DNA of 64,000 bases. Source: an uncultured Eubacterium sp. Its GTDB lineage: Bacteria > Bacillota > Clostridia > Lachnospirales > Lachnospiraceae. The DNA lies in assembly GCA_934316845.1 (NCBI GenBank), contig CAKRDZ010000013.1, positions 1 through 64,000 on the forward strand, written 5' to 3'. The position numbers and the translations under genes are program-made. Each line of letters opens with the position of its first letter. The stretch's first letter is position 1. The notes under the pieces were generated by a model that did not search any database, was not told where the DNA came from, and saw only the letters and a list, made by a program, of their open reading frames with translations. Below are positions 8,811 through 16,946 of the stretch, piece by piece.

Positions 8811-9650
8811 ATGGAAATTATAACAACAGTAGACGGAGTAAGAAAACAGGTAAAAGAATGGAGAAAAGAAGGGCTTAGTGTAGGGCTTGTGCCTACGATG
8901 GGTTACCTTCATGAAGGCCATAAAAGTTTGATCGACAAGGCGGTTGCTCAAAATGACCGCGTGGTTGTCAGCGTATTTGTCAATCCGATCCAGTTTGGAC
9001 CGACGGAGGATCTGGCAAGTTATCCAAGAGATCTTGACCGCGATGCAGAGCTTTGTGAGAAAGCCGGTGCAAATGTCATTTTCCATCCGGAAGACAGCGA
9101 AATGTACTTTGACGATTTCTGCACCTATGTGGATATGGACGATCTGACCAAGGGACTTTGCGGAAAGACAAGACCGACACATTTCCGCGGGGTATGTACG
9201 GTGGTTTCCAAATTATTCCATATCGTGGCGCCGGACCGCGCGTATTTCGGGCAGAAAGATGCCCAGCAGTTAGCGGTTATCCGTCGTATGGTGCGCGACC
9301 TGAATTTTGACCTTGAGATCGTCGGCTGCCCGATCGTGCGCGAAGCAGACGGACTGGCAAAAAGTTCCAGAAACACCTATCTGAGTGCGGAAGAGAGAGC
9401 TGCCGCAACGGTACTTCACAAAGGCTTGACAGCGGGAGAAGAACTTCTGAAATGCGGCGAAAAAGATGCAGCAAAAGTAGTGGCAGAGATCCGCAAAGTT
9501 ATCGAAAATGAGCCATTGGCGAAAATTGATTATGTGGAATTAGTGGACTGGAATACATTGAAACCGGTAGAAACTGTCAGTGGAGAAGTGCTTTGTGCGG
9601 TCGCTGTATACATTGGAAAGACGAGACTGATCGACAACTTTATCCGATAA
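8811..9650 (+). CDS. panC: Pantothenate synthetase
   Basis: PanC condenses pantoate and beta-alanine using ATP, via a pantoyl-adenylate. The 279-residue protein shows VPTMGYLHEGHKSL near residue 27 (HIGH-like nucleotide site), VFVNPIQFGP near 59, GVCTVVSKLF near 125, FGQKDAQQ near 147 and the KSSRNTYLS loop near 183. It starts 31 bases after the ATPase gene with TTGGAGGAAG upstream. It completes panG-panB-panC; beta-alanine would come from PanD encoded near 38.3 kb. Confidence 0.97.
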   Translation: MEIITTVDGVRKQVKEWRKEGLSVGLVPTMGYLHEGHKSLIDKAVAQNDRVVVSVFVNPIQFGPTEDLASYPRDLDRDAELCEKAGANVIFHPEDSEMYFDDFCTYVDMDDLTKGLCGKTRPTHFRGVCTVVSKLFHIVAPDRAYFGQKDAQQLAVIRRMVRDLNFDLEIVGCPIVREADGLAKSSRNTYLSAEERAAATVLHKGLTAGEELLKCGEKDAAKVVAEIRKVIENEPLAKIDYVELVDWNTLKPVETVSGEVLCAVAVYIGKTRLIDNFIR

Positions 9651-9678
9651 CGGCAACGATTTCGAATTTATGTGAGAG

Positions 9679-9719
9679 AGAAGAGGTTGAACCAAATAGG
9701 GACAAAACCTCTTCTTTTT
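9679..9719 (+). terminator. Terminator of the pan operon
   Basis: A perfect 10-bp stem, agaagaggtt (9679-9688) with aacctcttct (9706-9715), is followed by TTTT. Confidence 0.85.
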
Positions 9720-9801
9720 GTACACATATGAGATATTTTTATAGTTAAAAGCGTGTAATAAGTGAAAGGCTTTTCAAATACAACAGGAAGGGGAAACAGA
9801 T

Positions 9802-10299
9802 TTGGACAATAACGAATATATCCAAAGCGTAAATGAGTATTCGGATCTCATATACCGAGTTGCACTGCATGCTTGTGGAAATCAAATGGATGCGGAAGAT
9901 ATGGTGCAAAATGTATTTATCAAATTATTTCAGCATAAAAAGCCGTTTACTTCTGAGGAACACAAGAAAAGCTGGCTTATCCGGGTGACGGTAAATGAAT
10001 GTCATACGTTATTCCGTTCGGTCTGGAAGAGCAGGGTACAGCCGATGGAACAGATTGAATGCAGTACACAAACGAGTATGGAAGAACCGAGTGATCTGTA
10101 TGATGCGGTGATGGAACTGCCGGCAAAATACCGGGTTTTGATCGATCTGTACTATTATGAAGATTACTCCGTTAAAGAGATCGCGGATATATTAAAGATG
10201 AATGTTTCTACAATTCAGACCCGCCTGATGAGGGCGAGAAAAATGTTAAAAGAAAAACTCGAGGGAGGAATGACTTATGAGAGAAAGAGATTTATTTAA
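9802..10299 (+). CDS. ECF-type RNA polymerase sigma factor
   Basis: The 165-residue protein has sigma region 2 (about 8-70; YSDLIYRVALHACGNQMDAEDMVQ) and region 4 (about 110-158; LPAKYRVLIDLYYYEDYSVKEIADIL). It starts with TTG, with AGGAAGGGG upstream, and overlaps the next gene by 23 bases, so the two are translationally coupled. With its membrane partner it would form a sigma/anti-sigma pair that senses an envelope signal. The regulon is not visible; the O-acylation operon just downstream is a candidate, but its promoter is of ordinary SigA type. Confidence 0.9.
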   Translation: MDNNEYIQSVNEYSDLIYRVALHACGNQMDAEDMVQNVFIKLFQHKKPFTSEEHKKSWLIRVTVNECHTLFRSVWKSRVQPMEQIECSTQTSMEEPSDLYDAVMELPAKYRVLIDLYYYEDYSVKEIADILKMNVSTIQTRLMRARKMLKEKLEGGMTYERKRFI

Positions 10300-11089
10300 G
10301 AAAAATTATCCGGAAATTAAGATGTCGGAAGAGGCAAAACAAAAATTGTTTGACCTGCCGAATGTGGAAAAAAATGGTAGCAAACACAACTTGCGCCGTG
10401 CAGCGGTAATTCTATTTGCCATTTGTGCAGTTGGGCTTGGAGGAGTTGGTTATGCAGCATCCAATGGCTACATTTTCAATTCCGCCGGACATAAATACAA
10501 AGCGGAATATTATGTTAACGGCGAGAAAAAGCACGCGGAAAACGAAGTAAAAGAGAATGGCGATTTCAGAATGTCGTATCAGGACAAAGATTCGGCATAC
10601 GAATCTGAGACACAGGGAGATAAGGATCATACAGTAAAGGTGATTGACATAGATTGTAATGGTGAAAATGGAGAAAAACAGTCGTGGACATGGACTTTGG
10701 AAATTGACAAAACAGAGTCGGTGGAGGACCAGATTTGGGGAATCCGCAGTCAATTGACACCAGAGCCACAACAGGCAGAAAAAATGTCCGGGGACTTTCT
10801 GACAAAACTCCAAAAGACAGCAGATTCGCTGGGCGGTGTCTGGCAGAAGGGAATCAATATGTCGCTTGAGGATTACCGCAAGATCAATCTTGGACATTTG
10901 ATCATCGTGGAAGATAGGGAGATGGACAACGGAAAGAAGGCCTGGATCTACCTGGATATCGAAGAACCCGCGAAAGCGGTGAGTTCGCATAAAGTTGTTA
11001 CGGTACAAAGCGCAGCCGGGGAAAAAGCCCTTTTTGATGTAAAACTCGGCAACGGAGGGTTTGAAGAAATATCACTGCATGAGAGCTGA
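10277..11089 (+). CDS. Membrane anti-sigma-like protein
   Basis: The 270-residue protein has a short cytoplasmic N-terminus (about 40 residues), a single membrane helix (RRAAVILFAICAVGLGGVGYAAS, about 41-63) and a large extracellular domain rich in charged residues. Overlap with the ECF sigma gene indicates an anti-sigma role. I see no classical zinc-binding HxxxCxxC motif, so inhibition would rely on the N-terminal segment MRERDLFKKNYPEIKMSEEAKQ. The extracellular domain is not one I recognise. Confidence 0.7.
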   Translation: MRERDLFKKNYPEIKMSEEAKQKLFDLPNVEKNGSKHNLRRAAVILFAICAVGLGGVGYAASNGYIFNSAGHKYKAEYYVNGEKKHAENEVKENGDFRMSYQDKDSAYESETQGDKDHTVKVIDIDCNGENGEKQSWTWTLEIDKTESVEDQIWGIRSQLTPEPQQAEKMSGDFLTKLQKTADSLGGVWQKGINMSLEDYRKINLGHLIIVEDREMDNGKKAWIYLDIEEPAKAVSSHKVVTVQSAAGEKALFDVKLGNGGFEEISLHES

Positions 11090-11117
11090 TCTTAACTGCC
11101 AATTCCACCGACAAATC

Positions 11118-11162
11118 TTGACTTTTTTCGTCAAAAACTATATACTAAATTCGTTAGTATAT
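11118..11162 (+). promoter_or_regulatory. Promoter and inverted repeat of the O-acylation operon
   Basis: TTGACT (11118-11123), a 17-base spacer and TATACT (11141-11146) make a near-consensus promoter. The -10 is itself the left arm of an inverted repeat, atatacta (11140-11147) with tagtatat (11155-11162), which may be an operator covering the start of transcription. Confidence 0.65.
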
Positions 11163-11190
11163 ATGAAGGAAAGATGAAAGAAGGATCAAG

Positions 11191-12282
11191 ATGAAAAAAG
11201 CAACGATAAGATATTGCTGCAACGCCTTGATTATGGGTGTTGCAGTATTTGCGTGCGGAATATTTGCAGAAACTTCGGTGAAAGCGGAAGGGACACCGGA
11301 AACGGCTCCCCCGATTGAAAGTGCAGCTCCGCAGGTTACGCCGGAAGTTAGTGCGGAACCGACGGTTGTTACACCGGCGCCGACACAGACACCAGCCACG
11401 CCAAAACCGACACCGCATATAAAACCGCTTAAAAAAGTAACGGGTGTAAAAATTACGAGGTATTCTACAAGTGAAGTGAAGGTAGAGTGGAAGAAAAAAA
11501 GACAGGCAAAGTATTATCATATCTATACAAAAATGGGAAAAAATGGTAAAGTAAAACTTGCCGGGACAACACAGAAGGATCATTTTCTTGTAAAAAAATT
11601 AAAGAATAAAAAAGAATATACATTTTATGTGACAGCAGGAAAAACAAAAAAGGAATCGCCATCGGACAGCCGGCCTTCGGCAAAAAAGAAAATGACGATG
11701 AAAAAATACCAGCGAAAAGTGGTATTTGCCGGGGACTCAATCTGTGAGGGAATTGCCTATGAGGGCGGATTTCCGGCGATGCCTCTTGGAGCAAAGAAAA
11801 AAGTAGTCGCATACCGCGGATTGAATACCGTGACATTTCACACAAAACGAATTTTCAAGGGAAGAACCGGACTGCAGAAGCTGATTGCAGAAAATCCATA
11901 CCGTGTGTATATGATGCTTGGAATGAATGAAATTCATTACCGGCCGGTGTCGCAGATGATCTCGGAATACAAAGATATGATTGAAGCAATTCAGCAGGCG
12001 GATCCACATACAGATATTGTTTTGTGTGCTATTTCACCGGTTACAAGAGCCGAAAAAGCAAGGCATCCGGGCATGAAGCAAATTCCTATTTTTAATCGGC
12101 GGCTGAAAAATCTGGCGAAGAAAATGGGATTGAAATATCTCGATTATACAGACTTTTTGAAAGATTCCGGCGGATTTTTGAAAGCCGGTTATGCGACGGG
12201 GGACGGGTATCATTGGAAGCCGCCTGCCTATACGCAGTTTGGAAAGATAATTACAAAATATGACAAATCTTTAGATCGATAG
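11191..12282 (+). CDS. Secreted SGNH hydrolase with Pro/Thr linker and FnIII-like domain
   Basis: The 363-residue protein has an N-terminal signal or anchor segment (NALIMGVAVFACGIFAETSVKA). A Pro/Thr/Glu-rich linker follows (about 33-75), then a fibronectin-III-like domain (about 80-160) and a C-terminal SGNH esterase domain. The catalytic motifs are FAGDSICEG near 180 (Ser), GMNEI near 245 (Asn block) and DGYHW near 338 (Asp/His). It heads an operon with a DUF4358 protein, an MBOAT acyltransferase and a DHHW protein. That suggests it transfers or removes acyl groups on a cell-surface glycan. Confidence 0.85.
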   Translation: MKKATIRYCCNALIMGVAVFACGIFAETSVKAEGTPETAPPIESAAPQVTPEVSAEPTVVTPAPTQTPATPKPTPHIKPLKKVTGVKITRYSTSEVKVEWKKKRQAKYYHIYTKMGKNGKVKLAGTTQKDHFLVKKLKNKKEYTFYVTAGKTKKESPSDSRPSAKKKMTMKKYQRKVVFAGDSICEGIAYEGGFPAMPLGAKKKVVAYRGLNTVTFHTKRIFKGRTGLQKLIAENPYRVYMMLGMNEIHYRPVSQMISEYKDMIEAIQQADPHTDIVLCAISPVTRAEKARHPGMKQIPIFNRRLKNLAKKMGLKYLDYTDFLKDSGGFLKAGYATGDGYHWKPPAYTQFGKIITKYDKSLDR

Positions 12283-12294
12283 GAGAATTGAAAA

Positions 12295-12789
12295 ATGAAA
12301 AAATATATGAAAATTATCTGTGCGGTGCTGATAATGACACTTTTCGCAGCAACCATTTCCGGTAACGCTGCGGAGGCAAAGACAAAGACGACCTGTAAGG
12401 CGCTTTGTTCTGCGGCATTAAAGGCGACAGGGGGCAGTGCGAATTTGAAATATGCGTCGAAAAGTGCATTGGATTTTGGTGCTCTTTCTTCTTCAGCGCG
12501 AAAGAAAGTAAAGACGATGCAGTATGTCTTTGATGCCAAAGAAGCGTACAGTCTGTGTGTGATGGAGGCAAAAAATGCGTCTCAGGCAAAGAGCCTGCTT
12601 GGCACACTCAATAGTTATAAAAAGAGAAATTGCAAGAGCGATTATCTCAGTGATTATACAGCAGCAGAAAAGCAGGTATTTCAAAATGCAGTTTGCGGTC
12701 AAAAAGGGAAGTATGTCTGGTACATTGCCATGTCACCGAAAAAAGATGTGAATATGAAAGGTCAGACTGCACTTAAGAAGAAGCTATAA
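12295..12789 (+). CDS. Secreted DUF4358-like protein
   Basis: The 164-residue product has a signal peptide (MKIICAVLIMTLFAATISGNAAEA). The small domain ends in WYIAMSPKKDVNMKGQTALKKKL, which resembles DUF4358 proteins that often accompany MBOAT acylation loci. It lies 12 bases after the SGNH gene and 13 before the MBOAT gene. Function is unknown. Four Cys residues could form extracellular disulfides. Confidence 0.65.
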   Translation: MKKYMKIICAVLIMTLFAATISGNAAEAKTKTTCKALCSAALKATGGSANLKYASKSALDFGALSSSARKKVKTMQYVFDAKEAYSLCVMEAKNASQAKSLLGTLNSYKKRNCKSDYLSDYTAAEKQVFQNAVCGQKGKYVWYIAMSPKKDVNMKGQTALKKKL

Positions 12790-12802
12790 GAGGAGTTAGG
12801 AC

Positions 12803-14218
12803 ATGGTTTTCAGCAGTTTATTGTTTTTGTTCCGCTTCCTGCCGATTGTTCTTTTGGCATACTACATCCTGCCAAAGAAATGCCGGAATTTCGTATTATT
12901 TTTGTCGAGTCTCGTTTTTTATGCGTGGGGCGAACCAATATATGTGGTACTCATCCTGTTTTCTACATGTGTAGACTATGTGGCGGGACTTGCGGTGCAT
13001 TATTTTAAAGAAAAGGGGAAAATGAGTGGTGCCAAAGTTATGGTTGCTTGTTCGGCAGTCATAAATCTGGCACTTCTTGGCTTTTTTAAATATGCCGGTT
13101 TTTTCCTTCAGATCGTTCATCAATTGACCGGTTTGGCGATGCCTGAGCTGCATCTTGCATTGCCAATCGGTATTTCTTTTTATACCTTTCAGACGATGTC
13201 CTATACGATCGATGTGTATCGCGGGGACGCTAAAATGCAAAAGAATTTTATTACGTTTGGAGCCTATGTTGCGCTGTTTCCACAGTTGATCGCGGGGCCA
13301 ATCGTCCGTTTTAAGGATGTCGCAGAACAATTGGATCATCGAAAAGAGACGATTTCGCAGTTTAGTAAAGGAATCCTTCGATTTATGGTGGGACTGGGGA
13401 AGAAAGTGCTGATTGCGAATCAGGTCGGTGCGCTCTGGAGCCAGATTGCTGCAATGCAGGGGGATGAGCTGACGACAGCAACAGCATGGCTTGGCGCGGT
13501 GGCATTTACGCTGCAGATTTATTTTGATTTCTCCGGGTATTCGGATATGGCAATCGGACTTGGTGCGATGTTTGGTTTCACCTTTCCGGAAAATTTTGAT
13601 TATCCGTATGAATCCAAAAGCATCACGGAATTCTGGCGGCGCTGGCATATTTCGCTGGGAACCTGGTTCCGGGAATACGTATATATTCCGCTCGGAGGAA
13701 ACCGCCGCGGTGTGGGACGGCAGATATTCAATCTTGCCATTGTATGGTTTTTGACCGGATTGTGGCATGGAGCGTACTACAATTTTATATTGTGGGGCGT
13801 GTATTACGGTGTTCTTCTTATCCTTGAAAAATTTGTATTAAAAAAGGTGTTAGATAAATTACCTGCGGCGTTTGGACACATCTATACGATGCTATTTGTC
13901 GTGATTGGCTGGAGTATCTTTTCGTGGCAGGATATGGCAGACGGAGCCGGTTATATGCGGGCGATGTTTTTTCAATCGGCAGGCGGGCTGGCTGACCGGC
14001 AGACCATGTATCTGCTGGTGTCGTATGCAGTGCTGCTTATCGTGGGGATCGCAGGATCCGTATCCGGTATAAAAGAACTGCTGATCCGAACGGCTTTTCC
14101 CGAAAATACGGCGCGTAGAGAGATTGCAGCAATTCTATTTACGATGGTATTATTTATTGCGTGTGTAGCGCTGCTTGTGAATTCGTCTTACAATCCGTTT
14201 TTGTATTTTCGGTTTTAA
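12803..14218 (+). CDS. MBOAT family O-acyltransferase (AlgI/DltB-like)
   Basis: The 471-residue polytopic membrane protein follows the AlgI/DltB pattern: about 10-12 hydrophobic segments, YILPKKCRNFVLFLSSLVFYAWG near the N-terminus, LPIGISFYTFQTMSYTIDVYRG near 125, and the FWRRWHISLGTWFREYVYIPLGG loop near 275. The catalytic His is in FLTGLWHGAYYNF near 320. Such proteins pass activated acyl groups, usually acetate, across the membrane to an extracytoplasmic SGNH/AlgX partner. Both partners are present in the operon. Confidence 0.93.
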   Translation: MVFSSLLFLFRFLPIVLLAYYILPKKCRNFVLFLSSLVFYAWGEPIYVVLILFSTCVDYVAGLAVHYFKEKGKMSGAKVMVACSAVINLALLGFFKYAGFFLQIVHQLTGLAMPELHLALPIGISFYTFQTMSYTIDVYRGDAKMQKNFITFGAYVALFPQLIAGPIVRFKDVAEQLDHRKETISQFSKGILRFMVGLGKKVLIANQVGALWSQIAAMQGDELTTATAWLGAVAFTLQIYFDFSGYSDMAIGLGAMFGFTFPENFDYPYESKSITEFWRRWHISLGTWFREYVYIPLGGNRRGVGRQIFNLAIVWFLTGLWHGAYYNFILWGVYYGVLLILEKFVLKKVLDKLPAAFGHIYTMLFVVIGWSIFSWQDMADGAGYMRAMFFQSAGGLADRQTMYLLVSYAVLLIVGIAGSVSGIKELLIRTAFPENTARREIAAILFTMVLFIACVALLVNSSYNPFLYFRF

Positions 14219-14230
14219 GGAGGTGGCAAA

Positions 14231-15436
14231 GTGAAAAAGATAAAAATATTGTCAATTTTAGTCTTTTGTGCAATGCTGTTTGGCGGAGCTGTTATTACGA
14301 TGATCCGCCCACCGAAGGAATATTCCGCTTTGGAAAACAGAGCATTGGAACAGAAACCGCAGCTTACCAAAGAGCAGTTTTTACAGGGAAAATATCAGGA
14401 AAAATACGAAGCTTATCTGAGTGACCAGTTTTTCCTGCGGGATCGATGGGTCGATCTGGCAGTGAAGATTCAAAAGGAAATGGGGAAAAAGGATGTCAAT
14501 GGAGTCTATCTGGGAAAGGACGGTTATCTTTTAGAAAAAGACGACGAAAATGAGTATGATAAAGAACAAGTGGAAGAAAATGTAAAAATATTGTCCTCAT
14601 TTCTAAATGATATGTGTGAAATGTTTGGCGAGAAGCAGGTAAGCTGTCTGATGATTCCGTCGAAGACACTTGCGCTTTCGAATCGTCTGCCGGCATATTC
14701 GCTGGTTTCCGAGCATACCGATGTGTTAGACGCATTGCAGAAATCTCTGGCGTATCCGGAGCGGCTGATGTATCTGAAAGATGTTATGCGAAGCCACCAG
14801 AACGAATACATCTATTATCGGACCGACCATCATTGGACGACCCTCGGTGCGTATTATGCGTACAAAGAATGGGCAGAAAAAAGCGGACAGGCGGCCGCAA
14901 GGCCAATTACGGAGTATACGCAGGAAACAGTATTTGATGATTTTTACGGAACGACGTACAATAAAGTACATGTAAATGTCCCAAAAGATCAGGTTACACT
15001 TTTTAAAAATGCATCGCAGGAGGCTGTTCACGTCAATATGGATGACGGGGAAGTTGAGGCAGACACGCTGTATTTTCCGAAAGAAGCAAAAGAAGGATTT
15101 AACCGTTACAATGTATTTTTATCAAAGAATACCTTTCAGATAGAGATAATGACAAAGGCAAAAACCGGAAAAACACTGCTTCTGATCAAGGATTCCTTTG
15201 CCAATTGTTTTGTCCCATTTTTGACGGAAAATTATGACCGCATTATCCTGATCGATTATCGTTATGGGAAGCTTCCAATCGGCCAGATTCTCGACAAATA
15301 CGAGGATATCACAGATGTGCTGGTGATGTTTAATACGGAAAAATTTATGCAGAATACAAAACTCGCCGGCCTTGCAAATACAGAGAAAAAGAAGCAGACA
15401 TTGGAAGAGTTTAATCCGGATGATTTTTTGGAATAA
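14231..15436 (+). CDS. DHHW/AlgX-like extracytoplasmic acyl-transfer partner
   Basis: The 401-residue protein has one N-terminal membrane helix (residues 5-24) and a DHHW-family body. The signature TDHHWTTLGAYYAY is near residue 198. The C-terminal part carries LLIKDSFANCFVPFL, the Ser-containing block of AlgJ/AlgX-type SGNH enzymes, followed by the IILIDYRYG stretch. It probably completes acyl transfer to an exported polysaccharide after MBOAT translocation. It starts 12 bases after the MBOAT gene with GGAGGTGG upstream. The target glycan is unknown. Confidence 0.85.
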   Translation: MKKIKILSILVFCAMLFGGAVITMIRPPKEYSALENRALEQKPQLTKEQFLQGKYQEKYEAYLSDQFFLRDRWVDLAVKIQKEMGKKDVNGVYLGKDGYLLEKDDENEYDKEQVEENVKILSSFLNDMCEMFGEKQVSCLMIPSKTLALSNRLPAYSLVSEHTDVLDALQKSLAYPERLMYLKDVMRSHQNEYIYYRTDHHWTTLGAYYAYKEWAEKSGQAAARPITEYTQETVFDDFYGTTYNKVHVNVPKDQVTLFKNASQEAVHVNMDDGEVEADTLYFPKEAKEGFNRYNVFLSKNTFQIEIMTKAKTGKTLLLIKDSFANCFVPFLTENYDRIILIDYRYGKLPIGQILDKYEDITDVLVMFNTEKFMQNTKLAGLANTEKKKQTLEEFNPDDFLE

Positions 15437-15478
15437 CTGAAAGTTTTGAACAAATGCACGTTTTTGCATAAAAAAGTT

Positions 15479-15507
15479 TTGAACAAATGCACGTTTTAGT
15501 GTATAAT
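15479..15507 (+). promoter_or_regulatory. Promoter in repeat unit 2
   Basis: TTGAAC (15479-15484), a 17-base spacer and a perfect TATAAT (15502-15507), all within one 33-bp repeat unit. Confidence 0.75.
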
Positions 15508-15511
15508 AGTT

Positions 15512-15540
15512 TTGAACAAATGCACGTTTTAGTGTATAAT
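15512..15540 (+). promoter_or_regulatory. Promoter in repeat unit 3
   Basis: An exact duplicate of the unit 2 promoter, 33 bases downstream: TTGAAC (15512-15517), N17, TATAAT (15535-15540). It is the closer one to the ATPase start and so the likely main promoter. Confidence 0.75.
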
Positions 15541-15585
15541 AGTTTTGAACAAATGCATTTTTTGCGAAAAAAGGGAGGTATGAGT

Positions 15586-16926
15586 ATGTTTTTTAAGCGA
15601 AAAGCATATGAAAAACTGTGTGAATGGAAAGAAAAGTATGCGGATTGTTACAGTATTCTGTTGGAAGGTCCCAGACGAGTGGGAAAATCGACGATTGCAG
15701 AGCAGTTTGCAAAAAATGAATATGAAACTTATATTTTAATTGATTTTGCCAATATTTCAAATACGTTGCTGGCTTGTTTTGATGATATTAATGACTTGGA
15801 TGTATTTTTTTTGAGACTGCAGACGGTTACCGGAAAGAAATTAGTGGAGAAAAAGTCGGTTATTATATTTGATGAAATTCAGTTATTTCCAAAAGTAAGG
15901 CAGGCTATTAAATATCTGGTAAAAGATGGAAGATATCATTATATTGAAACGGGATCTTTGATATCCATTAAAAAGAATGTAAAGAATATTTTGATCCCTT
16001 CTGAAGAAATGAAATTGCAGATTTATCCGATGGATTATGAAGAATTTTTGTGGGCGGCTGAAAATCCGAACTATGAATTACTTCAAAAATTGTATGAGAG
16101 AAAAAAAGAAGTAGGGCAGCAGCTGAACCGCAAATTAATGCGCGATTTTCGTATTTACATGGCAGTTGGCGGCATGCCGCAGGCAGTGGATGCTTATGTA
16201 AAAGGCAAAAACTTTACGGAAATAGATGCTGTGAAGAGGACAATACTTTCTCTTTATGAAGATGATTTTAAAAAGATTGATGCTTCCGGAAAAATAACGG
16301 CGATGTTTCATTCGATTCCGGCACAGTTGTCAAAGGATACGAAAAGATATGTAATATCTTTTGCAACCGGCAAACGGAAAAGCAAAAAAGACGAGGAATT
16401 ATTGTATGATTTAGCGGATTCCAAAACGGTGCTTTTGGCCTATAATTCGACAGATCCAAGAGTAAGTTTAGCTATGACAAAAGATTTAAAAAGTTATAAA
16501 ATGTATCTTTGTGATACGGGCTTATTTGTAACATTGATGTTTATGGATCGGCCGGCAGCAGAAAATGATATTTATGCAAAATTATTATCGGATAAATTAC
16601 CCGCAAATCTGGGGTATTTATATGAAAATGCAGTTGCACAGATGATAGCAGGTATGGATAGAGAATTGTATTATCATACTTGGAAAAAGAAAGACACTTC
16701 CCATTATTATGAGATTGACTTTTTGCTGTCAATGAAAGATAAAGTACGGGCTTTGGAAATAAAATCATCGGGAACAGGCAAGCATGAGTCCATTTTGAAA
16801 TTTCGTGAGAAGTATTCAAAAAATGTAAAGGACACTTATATTATATCTCAGAAAGATGTGGGGAAAAAAGGAAATTTAAAATTTCTTCCGGTTTATTTTG
16901 TACCATTCTTATTAAGAGATTTTTGA
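15586..16926 (+). CDS. AAA_14/DUF4143 ATP-binding protein, copy 2
   Basis: The 446-residue protein has Walker A EGPRRVGKST near residue 25, Walker B VIIFDEIQLF near 90, sensor YIETGSL near 120 and a DUF4143 C-terminal region with the nuclease-like signature EIDFLLSMKDKVRALEIKSS near 380. The start at 15586 lies 7 bases after GGGAGG (15573-15578). The reading frame stays open back through the repeats to 15487, but that extension would read through both promoters and is unlikely. The gene is visibly more A+T-rich than its neighbours, which suggests recent acquisition. Function of the family is unknown. Confidence 0.85.
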   Translation: MFFKRKAYEKLCEWKEKYADCYSILLEGPRRVGKSTIAEQFAKNEYETYILIDFANISNTLLACFDDINDLDVFFLRLQTVTGKKLVEKKSVIIFDEIQLFPKVRQAIKYLVKDGRYHYIETGSLISIKKNVKNILIPSEEMKLQIYPMDYEEFLWAAENPNYELLQKLYERKKEVGQQLNRKLMRDFRIYMAVGGMPQAVDAYVKGKNFTEIDAVKRTILSLYEDDFKKIDASGKITAMFHSIPAQLSKDTKRYVISFATGKRKSKKDEELLYDLADSKTVLLAYNSTDPRVSLAMTKDLKSYKMYLCDTGLFVTLMFMDRPAAENDIYAKLLSDKLPANLGYLYENAVAQMIAGMDRELYYHTWKKKDTSHYYEIDFLLSMKDKVRALEIKSSGTGKHESILKFREKYSKNVKDTYIISQKDVGKKGNLKFLPVYFVPFLLRDF

Positions 16927-16946
16927 ATTTGTAGAGGACGATGACT

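Larger units (their letters stand above)
15442..15573 (+). repeat. Four 33-bp tandem repeats carrying promoters
   Basis: Units start at 15442, 15475, 15508 and 15541. Each begins agttttgaacaaatgca. Units 2 and 3 are identical, and both end in agtgtataat. Units 1 and 4 diverge in the last ten bases. The array fills the whole space between the DHHW gene and the ribosome site of the next gene. Confidence 0.95.

Noticed and set aside
12896..13768. 290-codon antisense ORF opposite the MBOAT gene
   Set aside because: Shadow of a well-supported membrane protein; composition is rich in His/Arg/Lys as expected for an antisense frame.
15487..15585. N-terminal extension of ATPase copy 2 through the 33-bp repeats (repeated MHVLVYNSFEQ)
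   Set aside because: The frame is open only because 33 is a multiple of three. It would translate across two promoters, and a well-spaced GGGAGG supports the start at 15586.
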